Shown: piece after piece, positions 51,877 through 62,275 of the stretch
Layout of the letters: every line of letters begins with the position of its first letter
Numbering within the stretch: the first letter of the stretch is position 1
Translations under genes and position numbers: made by a program
The notes under the pieces: generated by a model
What the model was told of the DNA's origin: nothing
The model's input: the letters and a program-made list of their open reading frames with translations, nothing else
The model's database searches: none
Assembly: GCA_034004685.1 (NCBI GenBank)
Contig: JAVEWG010000002.1
Span: 1 to 64,000 of the forward strand
Length of the DNA: 64,000 bases
Direction: 5' to 3'
From: JAEUNX01 sp034004685
GTDB lineage: Bacteria; Pseudomonadota; Gammaproteobacteria; Burkholderiales; Rhodocyclaceae

Positions 51877-53184
51877 ATCCGTTCCATCAGCTACATCTGG
51901 ATCTGGTCAGGTTCGGTCCTGACCAGCCTGGGACTGGCGTCCCTGGCCATCGGCGTCGTCCAGGGGCTGGTTTGGGGCATGGGGAGCTTCTGCCTGCTGC
52001 TGCTGCTGCTGGGGGTCTATCACACGCGCAATCTGGCGGCCTTTGCCCGGTGGACCCGTCAGCCCATCGGATCTCCGGTGCCCAGGGCCTCTGGCCTGTG
52101 GGATTTCCTGTTCTCCGACCTGGCGCGCCGGGCGCGTGCCTCGGAGGAAAAGCGCCAACGCTTGTCCGCTTCCCTGGAGCAGTTCCGGGACGCCAGTCAC
52201 GCCATGCCCGATGGCGTTATTTATCTCTCCGCTGCCAACACCATTGAATGGGTTAACCAGCGGGCCGAGGAGCAACTGGGTCTGGATGGCAAACGGGACG
52301 TGGGGGCGCCCATCACCAACCTGGTGCGGGAGCCCGATTTCGTAGCCTTCCTGGTGGGGGGCGAGTTTGGCCAGCCCTTGTCCTTCCATTCCCGCCGGCA
52401 TCAGCAACTAACCCTGCAGATTCAAGTGATCCCCTTTGGCGATGGCCAGAAGCTTCTGCTCTCCCGGGACGTTACCCAGCTGGAGCGGCTGGAGCGGATG
52501 CGCCGGGATTTCGTGGCCAACGTATCCCATGAGCTGCGCACCCCCCTGACCGTGGTGACCGGCTTCCTGGAAACCATGGAGGATGGGCTGGAGGATTTCG
52601 AGCCGGATCAGTTGCGCCATTTTCTTTCCTTGGCGTCCAACGAGGCGGCCCGCATGCGCCAGCTGATCGAGGATCTTCTCAGCCTGTCGGCCCTGGAAAC
52701 CGGGGCGCCAGATCCGGTACAGGAGGAGGTGGGGGTGGCGGGCTTGCTGGCGGAGATAGCGGAGCAGGCTCGGCTGCTATCGGCCGGGCGGCATCGGGTG
52801 ACCATGACCGTGGATGGGAATGGTCATCTGCTGGGGTGCCGCAAGGAACTTTATAGCGCCTTCCTCAATCTGGTGACCAATGCCGTGCGCTATACCCCCG
52901 CGGGTGGCGAGATTGCCTTGAGTTGGCAACGACGCCCGGATGGCGCGGTCTTCGCCGTGCGGGACAATGGGATTGGTATCGCGGCGGAGGATATTCCCCG
53001 CTTGACCGAGCGTTTCTACCGGGTGGATCGGGGGCGTTCCCGGGAAACCGGTGGCACCGGCCTGGGATTAGCCATCGTTAAGCACGTGCTGACCCGCCAT
53101 CAGGGCGAGTTGCTGATTGAGAGCGAACCAGGCAAGGGCAGTAGCTTCAGCGCCCGCTTTCCCGCCCGGCGGGTGAAGTCTTGA
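51877..53184 (+). CDS. phoR: Phosphate sensor histidine kinase PhoR
   Basis: This is the membrane histidine kinase partner of PhoB. From 51877 it has two membrane helices (ISYIWIWSGSVLTSLGLASL region; SFCLLLLLLGVYH), a PAS domain (about 95-195), the phospho-His region FVANVSHELRTPLTVVTGF and an ATPase domain with RDNGIGIAAED and GGTGLGLAIVKH. The first ATG (51979) would delete the first helix. An ATC at 51877, six bases after GGGAG, is the best-placed start codon and restores the normal PhoR topology, so initiation at ATC is inferred. Confidence 0.85.
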   Translation: MRSISYIWIWSGSVLTSLGLASLAIGVVQGLVWGMGSFCLLLLLLGVYHTRNLAAFARWTRQPIGSPVPRASGLWDFLFSDLARRARASEEKRQRLSASLEQFRDASHAMPDGVIYLSAANTIEWVNQRAEEQLGLDGKRDVGAPITNLVREPDFVAFLVGGEFGQPLSFHSRRHQQLTLQIQVIPFGDGQKLLLSRDVTQLERLERMRRDFVANVSHELRTPLTVVTGFLETMEDGLEDFEPDQLRHFLSLASNEAARMRQLIEDLLSLSALETGAPDPVQEEVGVAGLLAEIAEQARLLSAGRHRVTMTVDGNGHLLGCRKELYSAFLNLVTNAVRYTPAGGEIALSWQRRPDGAVFAVRDNGIGIAAEDIPRLTERFYRVDRGRSRETGGTGLGLAIVKHVLTRHQGELLIESEPGKGSSFSARFPARRVKS

Positions 53185-53194
53185 ATCTTCCGGG

Positions 53195-54799
53195 CTAGGC
53201 CACGCTCGTGAAGCTGACCTGATCGAAGTTGGCGCCGCGCTCCACAAGCTTGGTCAGCTGCACCCGCAGGGGCGGTTCGCCATGGATTTCGATGAGCCGT
53301 TCGGGCCGGAACCAGCCCGAGGGCAAGACCAGGGAGGCTTCGGTCTTGAGGGCGGGTACTGGCGGCAGCATGAAGGCCAGGTGGTAGGCCTCCCGATGGT
53401 CGCTCCCCACCCCCGGAGTGCGCACTGCCACCACTCGAGGTAACCCGGGCAGCATCTGGATTCCCGCCTCCAGCATGCCGTCTTGGCGGAACATCAGCCA
53501 GCTGACGCGCCCCAGCAGGAACTGGTCGCCGTCCGGTGGCCGAACGCCCACCAGCTGATGGTGCTCGGTGCGTTCCCCCTGGGGATGGCGCTGGACCCGG
53601 AAGCCGCCCACGGACTGATCCGCCACCTGCCAGGGCAGGCAGAAGTAGCCTTTTTCCCGCGCCACCGCTGCCCGGCGATGGTCGTCCCAGTCGTCGGTGT
53701 TCTCGACGCGGGCGCCGAAAGTCATGAAATTCAGGTCGGTTTCCAGGCTGGTGGCGCGGTTCCCCGCCCGGGGCGCCTCGAAGGGGCGGCCCTCGATGTA
53801 GAAGGCGATGGCGGGCCAGTCCACCGTGACCTGGGCCGCGCCCCGGCTGCCCCGGCGGGGATACTTGCGCCCCGCCGCCGCCAGGCCCCAGGGGCGGTAA
53901 AGGGAGAGGAGCAGCCGCGCCGCCACGTCCGCCGGGCAATCTTCCCCCAACCCCAGGGTGGCGGGGGATACGCCCTGTTTGAACTGGGTCATGATGGCCT
54001 GGATCTGGCCGGCCAGGCGCTGGCTATCGAAGCGGCGCAGGGTGGGGGCCGCCGCCAACAGTCCTCCCGGACGCAGACCATGGTCTTGCCCCAGGTCCAG
54101 GCCATATTTTCCGGGGGCTTCCCCCTCGGCAGGATTGCTCAGGGTGCAATAGGGGGCGAAACGCTGAGCCCAGCGGCATACCCAGTTGAATTCCCGCTCG
54201 CCTCGGCTGAAGGGATTGGCCACATCCACCAGCAGGGTGGCCACATAGGCCTCGCCGCTGCTTTGGGCGCGCCATACTTCGTTGAGGGGGTCGGCCACCC
54301 GCACCCGGGCCACCCCCATCTTTTCCGCTTCCTGGTAATGCCGGTGGAGTTGCAGCCAGGCGCCGGCGGGCACTGAGCGATGGGCCCGGTAGTACTCGAC
54401 GATCACCTGGCCGGCGTAATGCAGGCGGCGCTGGGCGAGCAGGGCGTGTTGATCGGCGAGGGTGTGAAACTCCGCGTCCCGCTGGAGGATGAGGCCGCAG
54501 GAGTTGGCCAGATCCGACCACAATTCCGCAACCTGGAGGAGGGTGGCGTTTTCGGTGCTGTCCGGCGGCAGGGGGTGGGCGGCGTAGCGGTTCCCCAGTT
54601 CACCCTGGACGAAGGCGATGTGGGGCCGGGCCGTTTCCAGCACTTCCAGGTGCTGGTTGGGGGCGGGGGGAAACTGGAGCAGGGTGGCCACCATCTCCCG
54701 CAGCGTCCGGTGGCTGCCGGCCAGATCGGTCAGGTGAAGGCGTTGCAGGCGCTCCAGGCACTCGGCCGGATTGCGGTAGTCGGGTTGCGCCATGCTCAT
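53195..54799 (-). CDS. Large conserved protein of unknown function
   Basis: This 534-residue soluble protein has no signal peptide or membrane helix. The N-terminal half is helical (RLHLTDLAGSHRTLREMVAT; HYAGQVIVEYYRAHR). The C-terminal part (about 420-525) has beta-rich stretches such as GVRPPDGDQFLLGRVSWLMF and AGIQMLPGLPRVVAVRTPG that recall PilZ-type barrels, but the RxxxR motif is not clear. It may be a cyclic-di-GMP-related protein. It converges on phoR with an 11-base gap. The ATG at 54799 follows GGAG. Confidence 0.6.
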   Translation of the reverse strand: MSMAQPDYRNPAECLERLQRLHLTDLAGSHRTLREMVATLLQFPPAPNQHLEVLETARPHIAFVQGELGNRYAAHPLPPDSTENATLLQVAELWSDLANSCGLILQRDAEFHTLADQHALLAQRRLHYAGQVIVEYYRAHRSVPAGAWLQLHRHYQEAEKMGVARVRVADPLNEVWRAQSSGEAYVATLLVDVANPFSRGEREFNWVCRWAQRFAPYCTLSNPAEGEAPGKYGLDLGQDHGLRPGGLLAAAPTLRRFDSQRLAGQIQAIMTQFKQGVSPATLGLGEDCPADVAARLLLSLYRPWGLAAAGRKYPRRGSRGAAQVTVDWPAIAFYIEGRPFEAPRAGNRATSLETDLNFMTFGARVENTDDWDDHRRAAVAREKGYFCLPWQVADQSVGGFRVQRHPQGERTEHHQLVGVRPPDGDQFLLGRVSWLMFRQDGMLEAGIQMLPGLPRVVAVRTPGVGSDHREAYHLAFMLPPVPALKTEASLVLPSGWFRPERLIEIHGEPPLRVQLTKLVERGANFDQVSFTSVA

Positions 54800-54849
54800 G
54801 GGGGCTCCGGTTATTCCTTGCGTCAGGCTTTGATGCTGTCTGGATGCTA

Positions 54850-55272
54850 TCAACCCGAGGTCAGTTCCGCCAGGGTATCGCGGATTGCGTCATGGAGGAT
54901 GGTGTCGTCGGGGGCGGCCAGGGCTTGTCCTGGCCGTTGGGGAGTACCCCATACCGGTTCCGGAAAATGGCGGTCCTGGGGGTGGCGGGGAATCACGTGC
55001 CAGTGCAGGTGGGGGACCTGGTTGCCGAAGCTGGCCAGGTTGATCTTGACAGGATTGACCAGGCTGCGCAGGGCCTCCTCTGCCGCCAGCACCACGTTCA
55101 TCAGGTGGCGCCGGTCCGCTAGAGCGAGGTCGCTCATTTCCTGCACATGCTGGTGCCAGATCACCCGCAGGAAAGCTGGATAGGCCGGGTCTTCGACCCG
55201 GATGACCCGGCACGCCTGATCCTGCCAGATCAGGTTTTCATCGCTACGTTGGCACAGAGGGCACGAGGACAT
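54850..55272 (-). CDS. HIT-family nucleotide hydrolase
   Basis: This 140-residue histidine-triad protein has the catalytic motif HLHWHVIPR and an N-terminal zinc-like pair (CPLCQRSDENLIW). HIT enzymes cleave AMP from nucleotide conjugates such as diadenosine polyphosphates or adenosine phosphoramidates. The start at 55272 begins MSSCPLC. Confidence 0.88.
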   Translation of the reverse strand: MSSCPLCQRSDENLIWQDQACRVIRVEDPAYPAFLRVIWHQHVQEMSDLALADRRHLMNVVLAAEEALRSLVNPVKINLASFGNQVPHLHWHVIPRHPQDRHFPEPVWGTPQRPGQALAAPDDTILHDAIRDTLAELTSG

Positions 55273-55352
55273 GGTGATATCCGGGGGGCTGGAATGATTC
55301 AAGGATAGTTCACGGGGCGCTGCGCGACCCCCGGGGTTAATGAGAACGCCCA

Positions 55353-55868
55353 CTAGCGCTGGGGCATGTTCTTCTTCATTTCCTGGAGATTGATGCGACC
55401 ACCGGGCATGCTTATCTCGGTATCGCCGGGTTTCTGGCCCGGGGCGCAGGGGCCGAGCCAGCGGGCGGCGATGCTTAGGGTGGAGCTGGTCATGCCATGG
55501 AGGGGGGGTGCGTAGCGGGTATCCACCCGGCCGCCGTACTGGGCCTGGAAATCTCCGCTGAGGGTGGCGCGGGTGGTGGCGGTGGAGCCTTCCACCTTGC
55601 AGACCACCTCGGTGATCACCTCGGCACCCTTGCGGCTCACCTTGGCTTCGCCGCAGTTCTTGTGCTCCCGGGGGTTGCGCTCCAGGAGGTCACCGTCCCC
55701 GCCGGGGCCGATGCAGCGCCGGGCCACCATTTTCTGGCCCGGCATCATGGACATTTCGCTGCTCATCTCCCACAGGCCCGGCTTGCGGGCCGGCATGGCA
55801 TCGGCGGCCAGGGCCGCGACGGAGGGCAGGGCAAGGAGGGCGAGGGCAGCGCGGCGTAGGGCGGGCAT
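55353..55868 (-). CDS. DUF3617 family exported protein
   Basis: This 171-residue periplasmic protein has a signal peptide ending at about ALAADAMPA. The typical DUF3617 opening is KPGLWEMSSEMSMMPGQKM, followed by conserved cysteines (RRCIGPGG, HKNCGEAK, VVCKVEGS). The function is unknown. The start at 55868 follows AGGAG. Confidence 0.82.
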   Translation of the reverse strand: MPALRRAALALLALPSVAALAADAMPARKPGLWEMSSEMSMMPGQKMVARRCIGPGGDGDLLERNPREHKNCGEAKVSRKGAEVITEVVCKVEGSTATTRATLSGDFQAQYGGRVDTRYAPPLHGMTSSTLSIAARWLGPCAPGQKPGDTEISMPGGRINLQEMKKNMPQR

Positions 55869-55928
55869 GACGGGCTCCTGGGGTGGGCTGGGAGTCATGC
55901 TAACAGCAAGCCCGGCCATCAACAGACC

Positions 55929-57389
55929 CTAGACGCCGAGCTTCTGCTTAAGAAGTTCGTTCACCTGGGCTGGGTTGGCCTTGCCCCTGGAGGCTTTCAT
56001 GACCTGGCCCACCAGGGCGTTGAAGGCTTTTTCCTTGCCGGCGCGGAACTCCTCGACGGATTTCTGATTGGCCGCCAGTACCTCGTCGATGATGGCCTCG
56101 ATGGCGCCGCTGTCGGTGACCTGCCTGAGGCCCTGTTTGTCGATGATCTCGTCGGCCGTGGCCCCTTCCCCGTTCCACAGGGCGTCGAAGACCTTCTTGG
56201 CGATGGCGTTGGAGATGGTGTTGTCGGCGATGCGGGCGATCAGACCGGCGAGCTGGGGGGCGGAGACCGGGGATGCGGCGATGTCCAGCTCGGCCTTGTT
56301 GAGGCGTGCGGCCAGCTCCCCCATCACCCAGTTGGCGCAGGGCTTGGCTTGGGCCGTGCCGGCCACCGCCAGGGCATCCAGATAGTACTGGGCGGTTTCC
56401 CGGCTGGCGGTCAGGGTCGCCGCGTCGTAGGGAGACAGGCCGTACTCTCCCTGGAAGCGGGCCGCCAAGGCCTGGGGCAGTTCGGGCAGCTCGCCGCGAA
56501 CCCGCTCGATCCAGTCCTGGCCGATCACCAGGGGCAGCAGGTCCGGGTCGGGGAAGTAGCGGTAGTCGTGGGCATCCTCCTTGGAGCGCATCATGCGGGT
56601 CTCGCCGCTGTCCGGGTCGAACAGCACGGTGGCTTGGGCAATGGCGCGGCCTTCCTCGATTTCGTGGATCTGCCACTGGACCTCGAAGTCGATGGCCTGC
56701 TGGAGAAAGCGGAAGGAGTTGAGGTTCTTGATCTCCCGCCGGGTGCCGAACTCGGCCTGGCCCACCGGCCGCACCGAGACGTTGGCGTCGCAGCGGAAGG
56801 AGCCTTCCTGCATGTTGCCGTCGCAGATGTCGATCCAGCGCACCAAGGCGTGCAGCGCCTTGGCGTAGGCCACCGCCTCGGCGGACGAGCGCATGTCCGG
56901 CTCGGAGACGATCTCCAGCAGCGGGGTGCCGGCCCGGTTGAGGTCGATCCCGCTCATGCCGTGGAAGTCTTCATGGAGGCTCTTGCCGGCATCCTCTTCC
57001 AGGTGGGCGCGGGTCAGATTCACCACCTTCTCGTAGGCCTTGTCTCCCTCCCCGACCCGGATGGTGATGGCGCCCCCCTGGACCACCGGCAGTTCGAACT
57101 GGCTGATCTGGTAACCCTTTGGGAGGTCCGGATAGAAGTAGTTCTTGCGGGCGAAGACGCTCTTTGGCGCGATTTTTGCGCCGATGGCCAGCCCGAAGCG
57201 GATCGCCCGCTCCACCGCGCCCCGGTTCAACACGGGCAGCACCCCGGGTAGGGCCAGGTCCACGCCGCAGGCCTGGCGGTTGGGCTCGGCGCCAAAGGCG
57301 GTGCCGGCTCCGGAAAAGATCTTGGAGGCAGTGTTGAGCTGGCTATGGATTTCCAGCCCGATGACGACTTCCCAGTTGGTTCGGCTCAT
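55929..57389 (-). CDS. gatB: Aspartyl/glutamyl-tRNA amidotransferase subunit B
   Basis: This 486-residue subunit binds misacylated Glu-tRNA(Gln) or Asp-tRNA(Asn) and activates the acyl group. It begins NWEVVIGLEIHSQLNT and contains YFYPDLPKGYQISQFE and DINRAGTPLLEIVSEPDMRS-like signatures. A YqeY/GatB C-terminal domain follows at about 335-486. It is last of the gatC-gatA-lipoprotein-gatB group. Confidence 0.96.
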   Translation of the reverse strand: MSRTNWEVVIGLEIHSQLNTASKIFSGAGTAFGAEPNRQACGVDLALPGVLPVLNRGAVERAIRFGLAIGAKIAPKSVFARKNYFYPDLPKGYQISQFELPVVQGGAITIRVGEGDKAYEKVVNLTRAHLEEDAGKSLHEDFHGMSGIDLNRAGTPLLEIVSEPDMRSSAEAVAYAKALHALVRWIDICDGNMQEGSFRCDANVSVRPVGQAEFGTRREIKNLNSFRFLQQAIDFEVQWQIHEIEEGRAIAQATVLFDPDSGETRMMRSKEDAHDYRYFPDPDLLPLVIGQDWIERVRGELPELPQALAARFQGEYGLSPYDAATLTASRETAQYYLDALAVAGTAQAKPCANWVMGELAARLNKAELDIAASPVSAPQLAGLIARIADNTISNAIAKKVFDALWNGEGATADEIIDKQGLRQVTDSGAIEAIIDEVLAANQKSVEEFRAGKEKAFNALVGQVMKASRGKANPAQVNELLKQKLGV

Positions 57390-57420
57390 GTCAATTCAAA
57401 TCCATCAAGGCGTTGGGCGG

Positions 57421-57900
57421 TCAATCACAGCGACCGCTGGGCCGATCCACCAGGATCGGCCAGAGATAGTCCGAGGCGTTGCCGGTGCAGTGGTGGGCGC
57501 ACTGGCTGAAACCCACTGCCACCTGGTCGCCCTGCTCCCACATCCGCACCGTGCAGCCGCTGGCGCCCGCCAGTTCTACGTGGGGCAGCGCCTTGACCTG
57601 GCGGAAACCCGCCAGCTCGAAGTGGCAGCTGCCCCGCCGGGGGATATGTACCGTGGCCTCGAAGGCCTTCACCCGGGCGTCATCCACCTCCAGCACCGCC
57701 GACCCGTTGTAGCCGGCTTCGTCCTTGAAGCCGCAGTCGGTCTTCACCTGGAGGGGGCGGATGGGCATGGGCTTGAGGCGCGGCTGGCCCGCTGAGGCCG
57801 GCGCCTGGGCGGCCGGCGCTTCCAGCGGCGATGGCTGGCCGGCGCAGCCGGCCACCAGCCCTGCGACGAGCAAGCCGGCGAGACGGAACGGGATTGCCAC
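57421..57900 (-). CDS. Putative lipoprotein inside the gatCAB operon
   Basis: This 159-residue protein has a signal peptide ending in lipobox LVAGC (Cys at about 19), a proline/alanine-rich linker, and a beta-rich domain with six cysteines (KTDCGFKD, RRGSCHFE, ASGCTVRM, SQCAHHCTG, SGRCD). No family was recognised. It lies between gatA and gatB, 9 bases after gatA, so it is co-transcribed. Its role there is unknown and is probably unrelated to tRNA charging. Confidence 0.75.
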   Translation of the reverse strand: MAIPFRLAGLLVAGLVAGCAGQPSPLEAPAAQAPASAGQPRLKPMPIRPLQVKTDCGFKDEAGYNGSAVLEVDDARVKAFEATVHIPRRGSCHFELAGFRQVKALPHVELAGASGCTVRMWEQGDQVAVGFSQCAHHCTGNASDYLWPILVDRPSGRCD

Positions 57901-57909
57901 GGCGTGCGC

Positions 57910-59358
<1,449 letters not shown>

Positions 59359-59366
59359 GGCGGAAG

Positions 59367-59654
59367 TTACTCGATGACCTTGGGGACCAGATAAAGGCCC
59401 GCCTCGGTCTGGGGGGCGACGGCCTGGAAGGCCTCGCGGCGGTCGGACTCGGTGACGGTGTCGGGTCGCAGGCGCTGGGCCAGATCCTGGGGATGGCTCA
59501 TGGGCTCGACCCCGCGGGTATCCACCGCCTGCATGGTTTCGATCAGCCCGAAGATGGCGGAAAGCTTGTCCAGGGTGGCTTGATCTTCCCCGGCTGCCAG
59601 CTCGATGCGGGCGAGTTTGGCAATGTGCCGGACGTCGTCCAGGGTGAGGGACAT
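59367..59654 (-). CDS. gatC: Aspartyl/glutamyl-tRNA amidotransferase subunit C
   Basis: This 95-residue subunit stabilises GatAB. It begins SLTLDDVRHIAKLARIEL and contains RPDTVTESDRREAFQA, typical of GatC. The start is the ATG at 59654; a TTG at 59663 is also open. It is first in its operon, divergent from mreB. Confidence 0.93.
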   Translation of the reverse strand: MSLTLDDVRHIAKLARIELAAGEDQATLDKLSAIFGLIETMQAVDTRGVEPMSHPQDLAQRLRPDTVTESDRREAFQAVAPQTEAGLYLVPKVIE

Positions 59655-59673
59655 GGGAGGCAAACTTTCTTAG

Positions 59674-59701
59674 TTCACAAAGATTTGTAGGTTATCATAA
59701 T
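59674..59701 (+). promoter_or_regulatory. Sigma70-type promoter of mreB
   Basis: TTCACA (59674-59679) and CATAAT (59696-59701) are separated by 16 bases; each matches five of six consensus bases. It lies in an AT-rich patch 45 bases before the mreB start, between divergent operons. Confidence 0.7.
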
Positions 59702-59745
59702 CGTTTATTTAGCCTCACCTGCCACCGGTTTTTGGGACGGTCTTC

Positions 59746-60795
59746 ATGCTTGGTTTCGGTTTTCTGCGCTCCTACTTTTCCAACGACCTGGCCATTGACC
59801 TGGGCACCGCCAACACGTTGATCTACGTGCGGGGCAAGGGCATCGTGCTGGACGAACCTTCCGTGGTGGCGATCCGCACCGAGGGCGGCCCCAACGCCAA
59901 GAAAACCATCCAGGCGGTCGGCAAGGCAGCCAAGCAGATGCTGGGCAAGACCCCGGGCAACATCACGGCCATCCGTCCCATGAAGGACGGGGTGATCGCG
60001 GACTTCGTGGTCACCGAGCAGATGATCAAGCAGTTCATCAAGAAGGTGCACGACTCGCGCCTGTTCTCCCCCAGCCCCCGGATCATCATCTGTGTGCCTT
60101 GCGGCTCCACCCAGGTGGAACGCCGTGCCATTCGCGACGCCGCCCTGGCCGCCGGCGCCAGCCAGGTGTATCTCATCGAGGAGCCCATGGCGGCGGCCAT
60201 CGGCGCCGGCCTGCCGGTGTCGGACGCCACCGGCTCCATGGTGGTGGATATCGGCGGCGGCACCACCGAGGTGGGGGTGATCTCCCTGGGCGGGATGGTC
60301 TACGCCGGCTCGGTGCGGGTGGGGGGCGACAAGTTCGACGAGGCCATCGTCAACTACATCCGCCGCAACTACGGCATGTTGATCGGCGACACTACCGCCG
60401 AGAACATCAAGAAGGAAATCGGCTCCGCCTTTCCGGGTTCCGAGGTCAAGGAAATCGAGGTCAAGGGCCGCAACCTGGCCGAGGGCATTCCCCGCAGCTT
60501 CACCATCTCCTCCAACGAGATCCTGGAAGCCCTGACCGAGCCCCTCAACCAGATCGTCTCGGCCGTGAAGATCGGCCTGGAGCAGACCCCTCCCGAACTG
60601 GGGGCGGACATCGCCGAGCGGGGCATGGTCCTCACCGGCGGCGGCGCCCTCCTGCGGGATCTGGACCGCCTGCTGATGGAAGAGACCGGCCTGCCGGTCA
60701 TCGTGGCCGAGGAGCCCCTCACCTGCGTGGCCCGGGGTTCGGGGATGGCCCTGGACAAGATGGACCAGCTGGGCTCGATCTTCACCTCCGAGTGA
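59746..60795 (+). CDS. mreB: Rod-shape actin homologue MreB
   Basis: This 349-residue bacterial actin directs lateral wall synthesis. Its nucleotide-binding motifs are IDLGTANTLIYVRGKG, VVDIGGGTTEVGVISLGG and GMVLTGGGALLRDLD. An N-terminal amphipathic MLGFGFLRSYFS would bind the membrane. It is first of mreB-mreC-mreD-mrdA. Confidence 0.98.
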   Translation: MLGFGFLRSYFSNDLAIDLGTANTLIYVRGKGIVLDEPSVVAIRTEGGPNAKKTIQAVGKAAKQMLGKTPGNITAIRPMKDGVIADFVVTEQMIKQFIKKVHDSRLFSPSPRIIICVPCGSTQVERRAIRDAALAAGASQVYLIEEPMAAAIGAGLPVSDATGSMVVDIGGGTTEVGVISLGGMVYAGSVRVGGDKFDEAIVNYIRRNYGMLIGDTTAENIKKEIGSAFPGSEVKEIEVKGRNLAEGIPRSFTISSNEILEALTEPLNQIVSAVKIGLEQTPPELGADIAERGMVLTGGGALLRDLDRLLMEETGLPVIVAEEPLTCVARGSGMALDKMDQLGSIFTSE

Positions 60796-60836
60796 GCGGG
60801 ATGGCCCTTCGGCGGGCCCGTCCTTGCTGATCCGCC

Positions 60837-61730
60837 ATGTCTGTCGCCGGTCATAAGGCTCCCCCCATCTTCAAGCGCGGCCCGTCGCCGCTGGCGCGCC
60901 TGCTCGTGCTGGCTTCGGTGGCCCTGGCCCTGCTGGTCACCGATCTGCGCTTTCGCTACCTGGAAGTGTTCCGCCAGGGGCTCTCGGTGGTGGTCTATCC
61001 CTTGATCATGGCGGCCGCCACGCCGGCGGACCTGGTCCGCAACGCCTCCACCTACTTCGCTACCCTGATCCAGGTCCAGCGGGACAACAGGGAGCTGCGG
61101 CGCAAACAGCTCGACGCCGCGGAGGGTCTCCTGCGCCACGCGCACCTGGAGCAGGAGAACCAGCGCTTGCGGGATCTGCTGGCCATGAGCCAGCGGGTGC
61201 CGGTCAAGTCCTTCGCCGCTGAAATCCTCTATAACGCCCGGGACCCCTTTTCCCGCAAGGTGATCCTGGACAAGGGCAGCCAGCAGGGCATCGAAGCGGG
61301 CCTGGCGGTGGTGGATGCCGGTGGCGTGGTGGGCCAGGTGACCCGGGTCTATCCGATCCAGGCCGAGGTGACCCTTCTCACCGACAAGAATCAGGCCATC
61401 CCGGTGATGGTGCCCCGCACCGGCCTGCGGGGGGTGGTGTTCGGGGCGGGCCAGGGGGTGCTGGAGCTGCGTTTCGTGGAAGCCAACGCGGACATCCAGG
61501 TGGGGGATCCACTGGTGACTTCCGGTCTGGACGGAGTTTTCCTGGCCGGCCTACCGGTGGCCAGCGTGGCCCGCATCGATCGGGACGTTCAGGCTTTTGC
61601 CCGGATCTTCTGCCAGCCCGCCGCCGGGGTGGAACGGGCGGGCCAGGTGCTGGTGCTGGGGCGGGCGGTGGCGCCGCCACCCCACTCCGCCCCAGGGGCC
61701 AAGCCCGCCCGGCCCGGCGTCAAGGAGTAA
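60837..61730 (+). CDS. mreC: Cell-shape protein MreC
   Basis: This 297-residue elongasome protein has one N-terminal helix (LLVLASVALALLVTDL), a coiled coil (about 75-115, DNRELRRKQLDAAEGLL) and a beta-rich periplasmic domain (RDPFSRKVILDKGSQQGIEA; GVVGQVTRVYP). It bridges MreB and PBP2. It follows mreB by 41 bases. Confidence 0.96.
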   Translation: MSVAGHKAPPIFKRGPSPLARLLVLASVALALLVTDLRFRYLEVFRQGLSVVVYPLIMAAATPADLVRNASTYFATLIQVQRDNRELRRKQLDAAEGLLRHAHLEQENQRLRDLLAMSQRVPVKSFAAEILYNARDPFSRKVILDKGSQQGIEAGLAVVDAGGVVGQVTRVYPIQAEVTLLTDKNQAIPVMVPRTGLRGVVFGAGQGVLELRFVEANADIQVGDPLVTSGLDGVFLAGLPVASVARIDRDVQAFARIFCQPAAGVERAGQVLVLGRAVAPPPHSAPGAKPARPGVKE

Positions 61731-61733
61731 GCC

Positions 61734-62255
61734 ATGCAGCCCACCCACCGCTCCAGCCGCATCCTCCTGCCCGTTAAACTGTGGTTTATCTACTTCAGCT
61801 TGTTCGTGGCCCTTTTCCTGGCCTATATCCCCACCGGGCGCTTGCCCGGCATGCCGGACTGGGTGGCCCTGGTGCTGGCCTTCTGGTGCATCCGGGAGCC
61901 CCTGCGGGTCGGCATGGGGGCGGGCTTCGTGTTCGGCTTGCTGGTGGACTTGGGCCATGGCGCGGCGCTGGGCCAGCATGCCCTGGCCTATGTGATCCTG
62001 GCCTATCTGGTGGGGGCGGTGTCCCGCCGGGTGCTGTGGTTCTCCCCCTTTGAGCAGGCCCTCCACGTGCTGCCCCTGCTGCTCCTCACCCAGGTGGTGA
62101 TGGTGGCGGTACGCCTCCTGGCGGGGGCCGAGTTTCCCGGCTGGTGGATCTTCCTGGGCCCCTTCGTGGCGGCGGCCCTGTGGGTGCCGGTCAACTTCCT
62201 GCTCCTCCTGCCCCAGTATCAGCCGGTGGAGCGGGATGACAACCGGCCGATCTGA
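61734..62255 (+). CDS. mreD: Cell-shape protein MreD
   Basis: This 173-residue inner-membrane protein has about five or six helices (KLWFIYFSLFVALFLAYIPT, FVFGLLVDLGHGAALGQHA and others). The conserved LLVDLGHGAALGQHAL segment is diagnostic. It starts 3 bases after mreC, behind AGGAG. Confidence 0.95.
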   Translation: MQPTHRSSRILLPVKLWFIYFSLFVALFLAYIPTGRLPGMPDWVALVLAFWCIREPLRVGMGAGFVFGLLVDLGHGAALGQHALAYVILAYLVGAVSRRVLWFSPFEQALHVLPLLLLTQVVMVAVRLLAGAEFPGWWIFLGPFVAAALWVPVNFLLLLPQYQPVERDDNRPI

Positions 62256-62275
62256 GGGCCCGGTCCCCACGCCCC

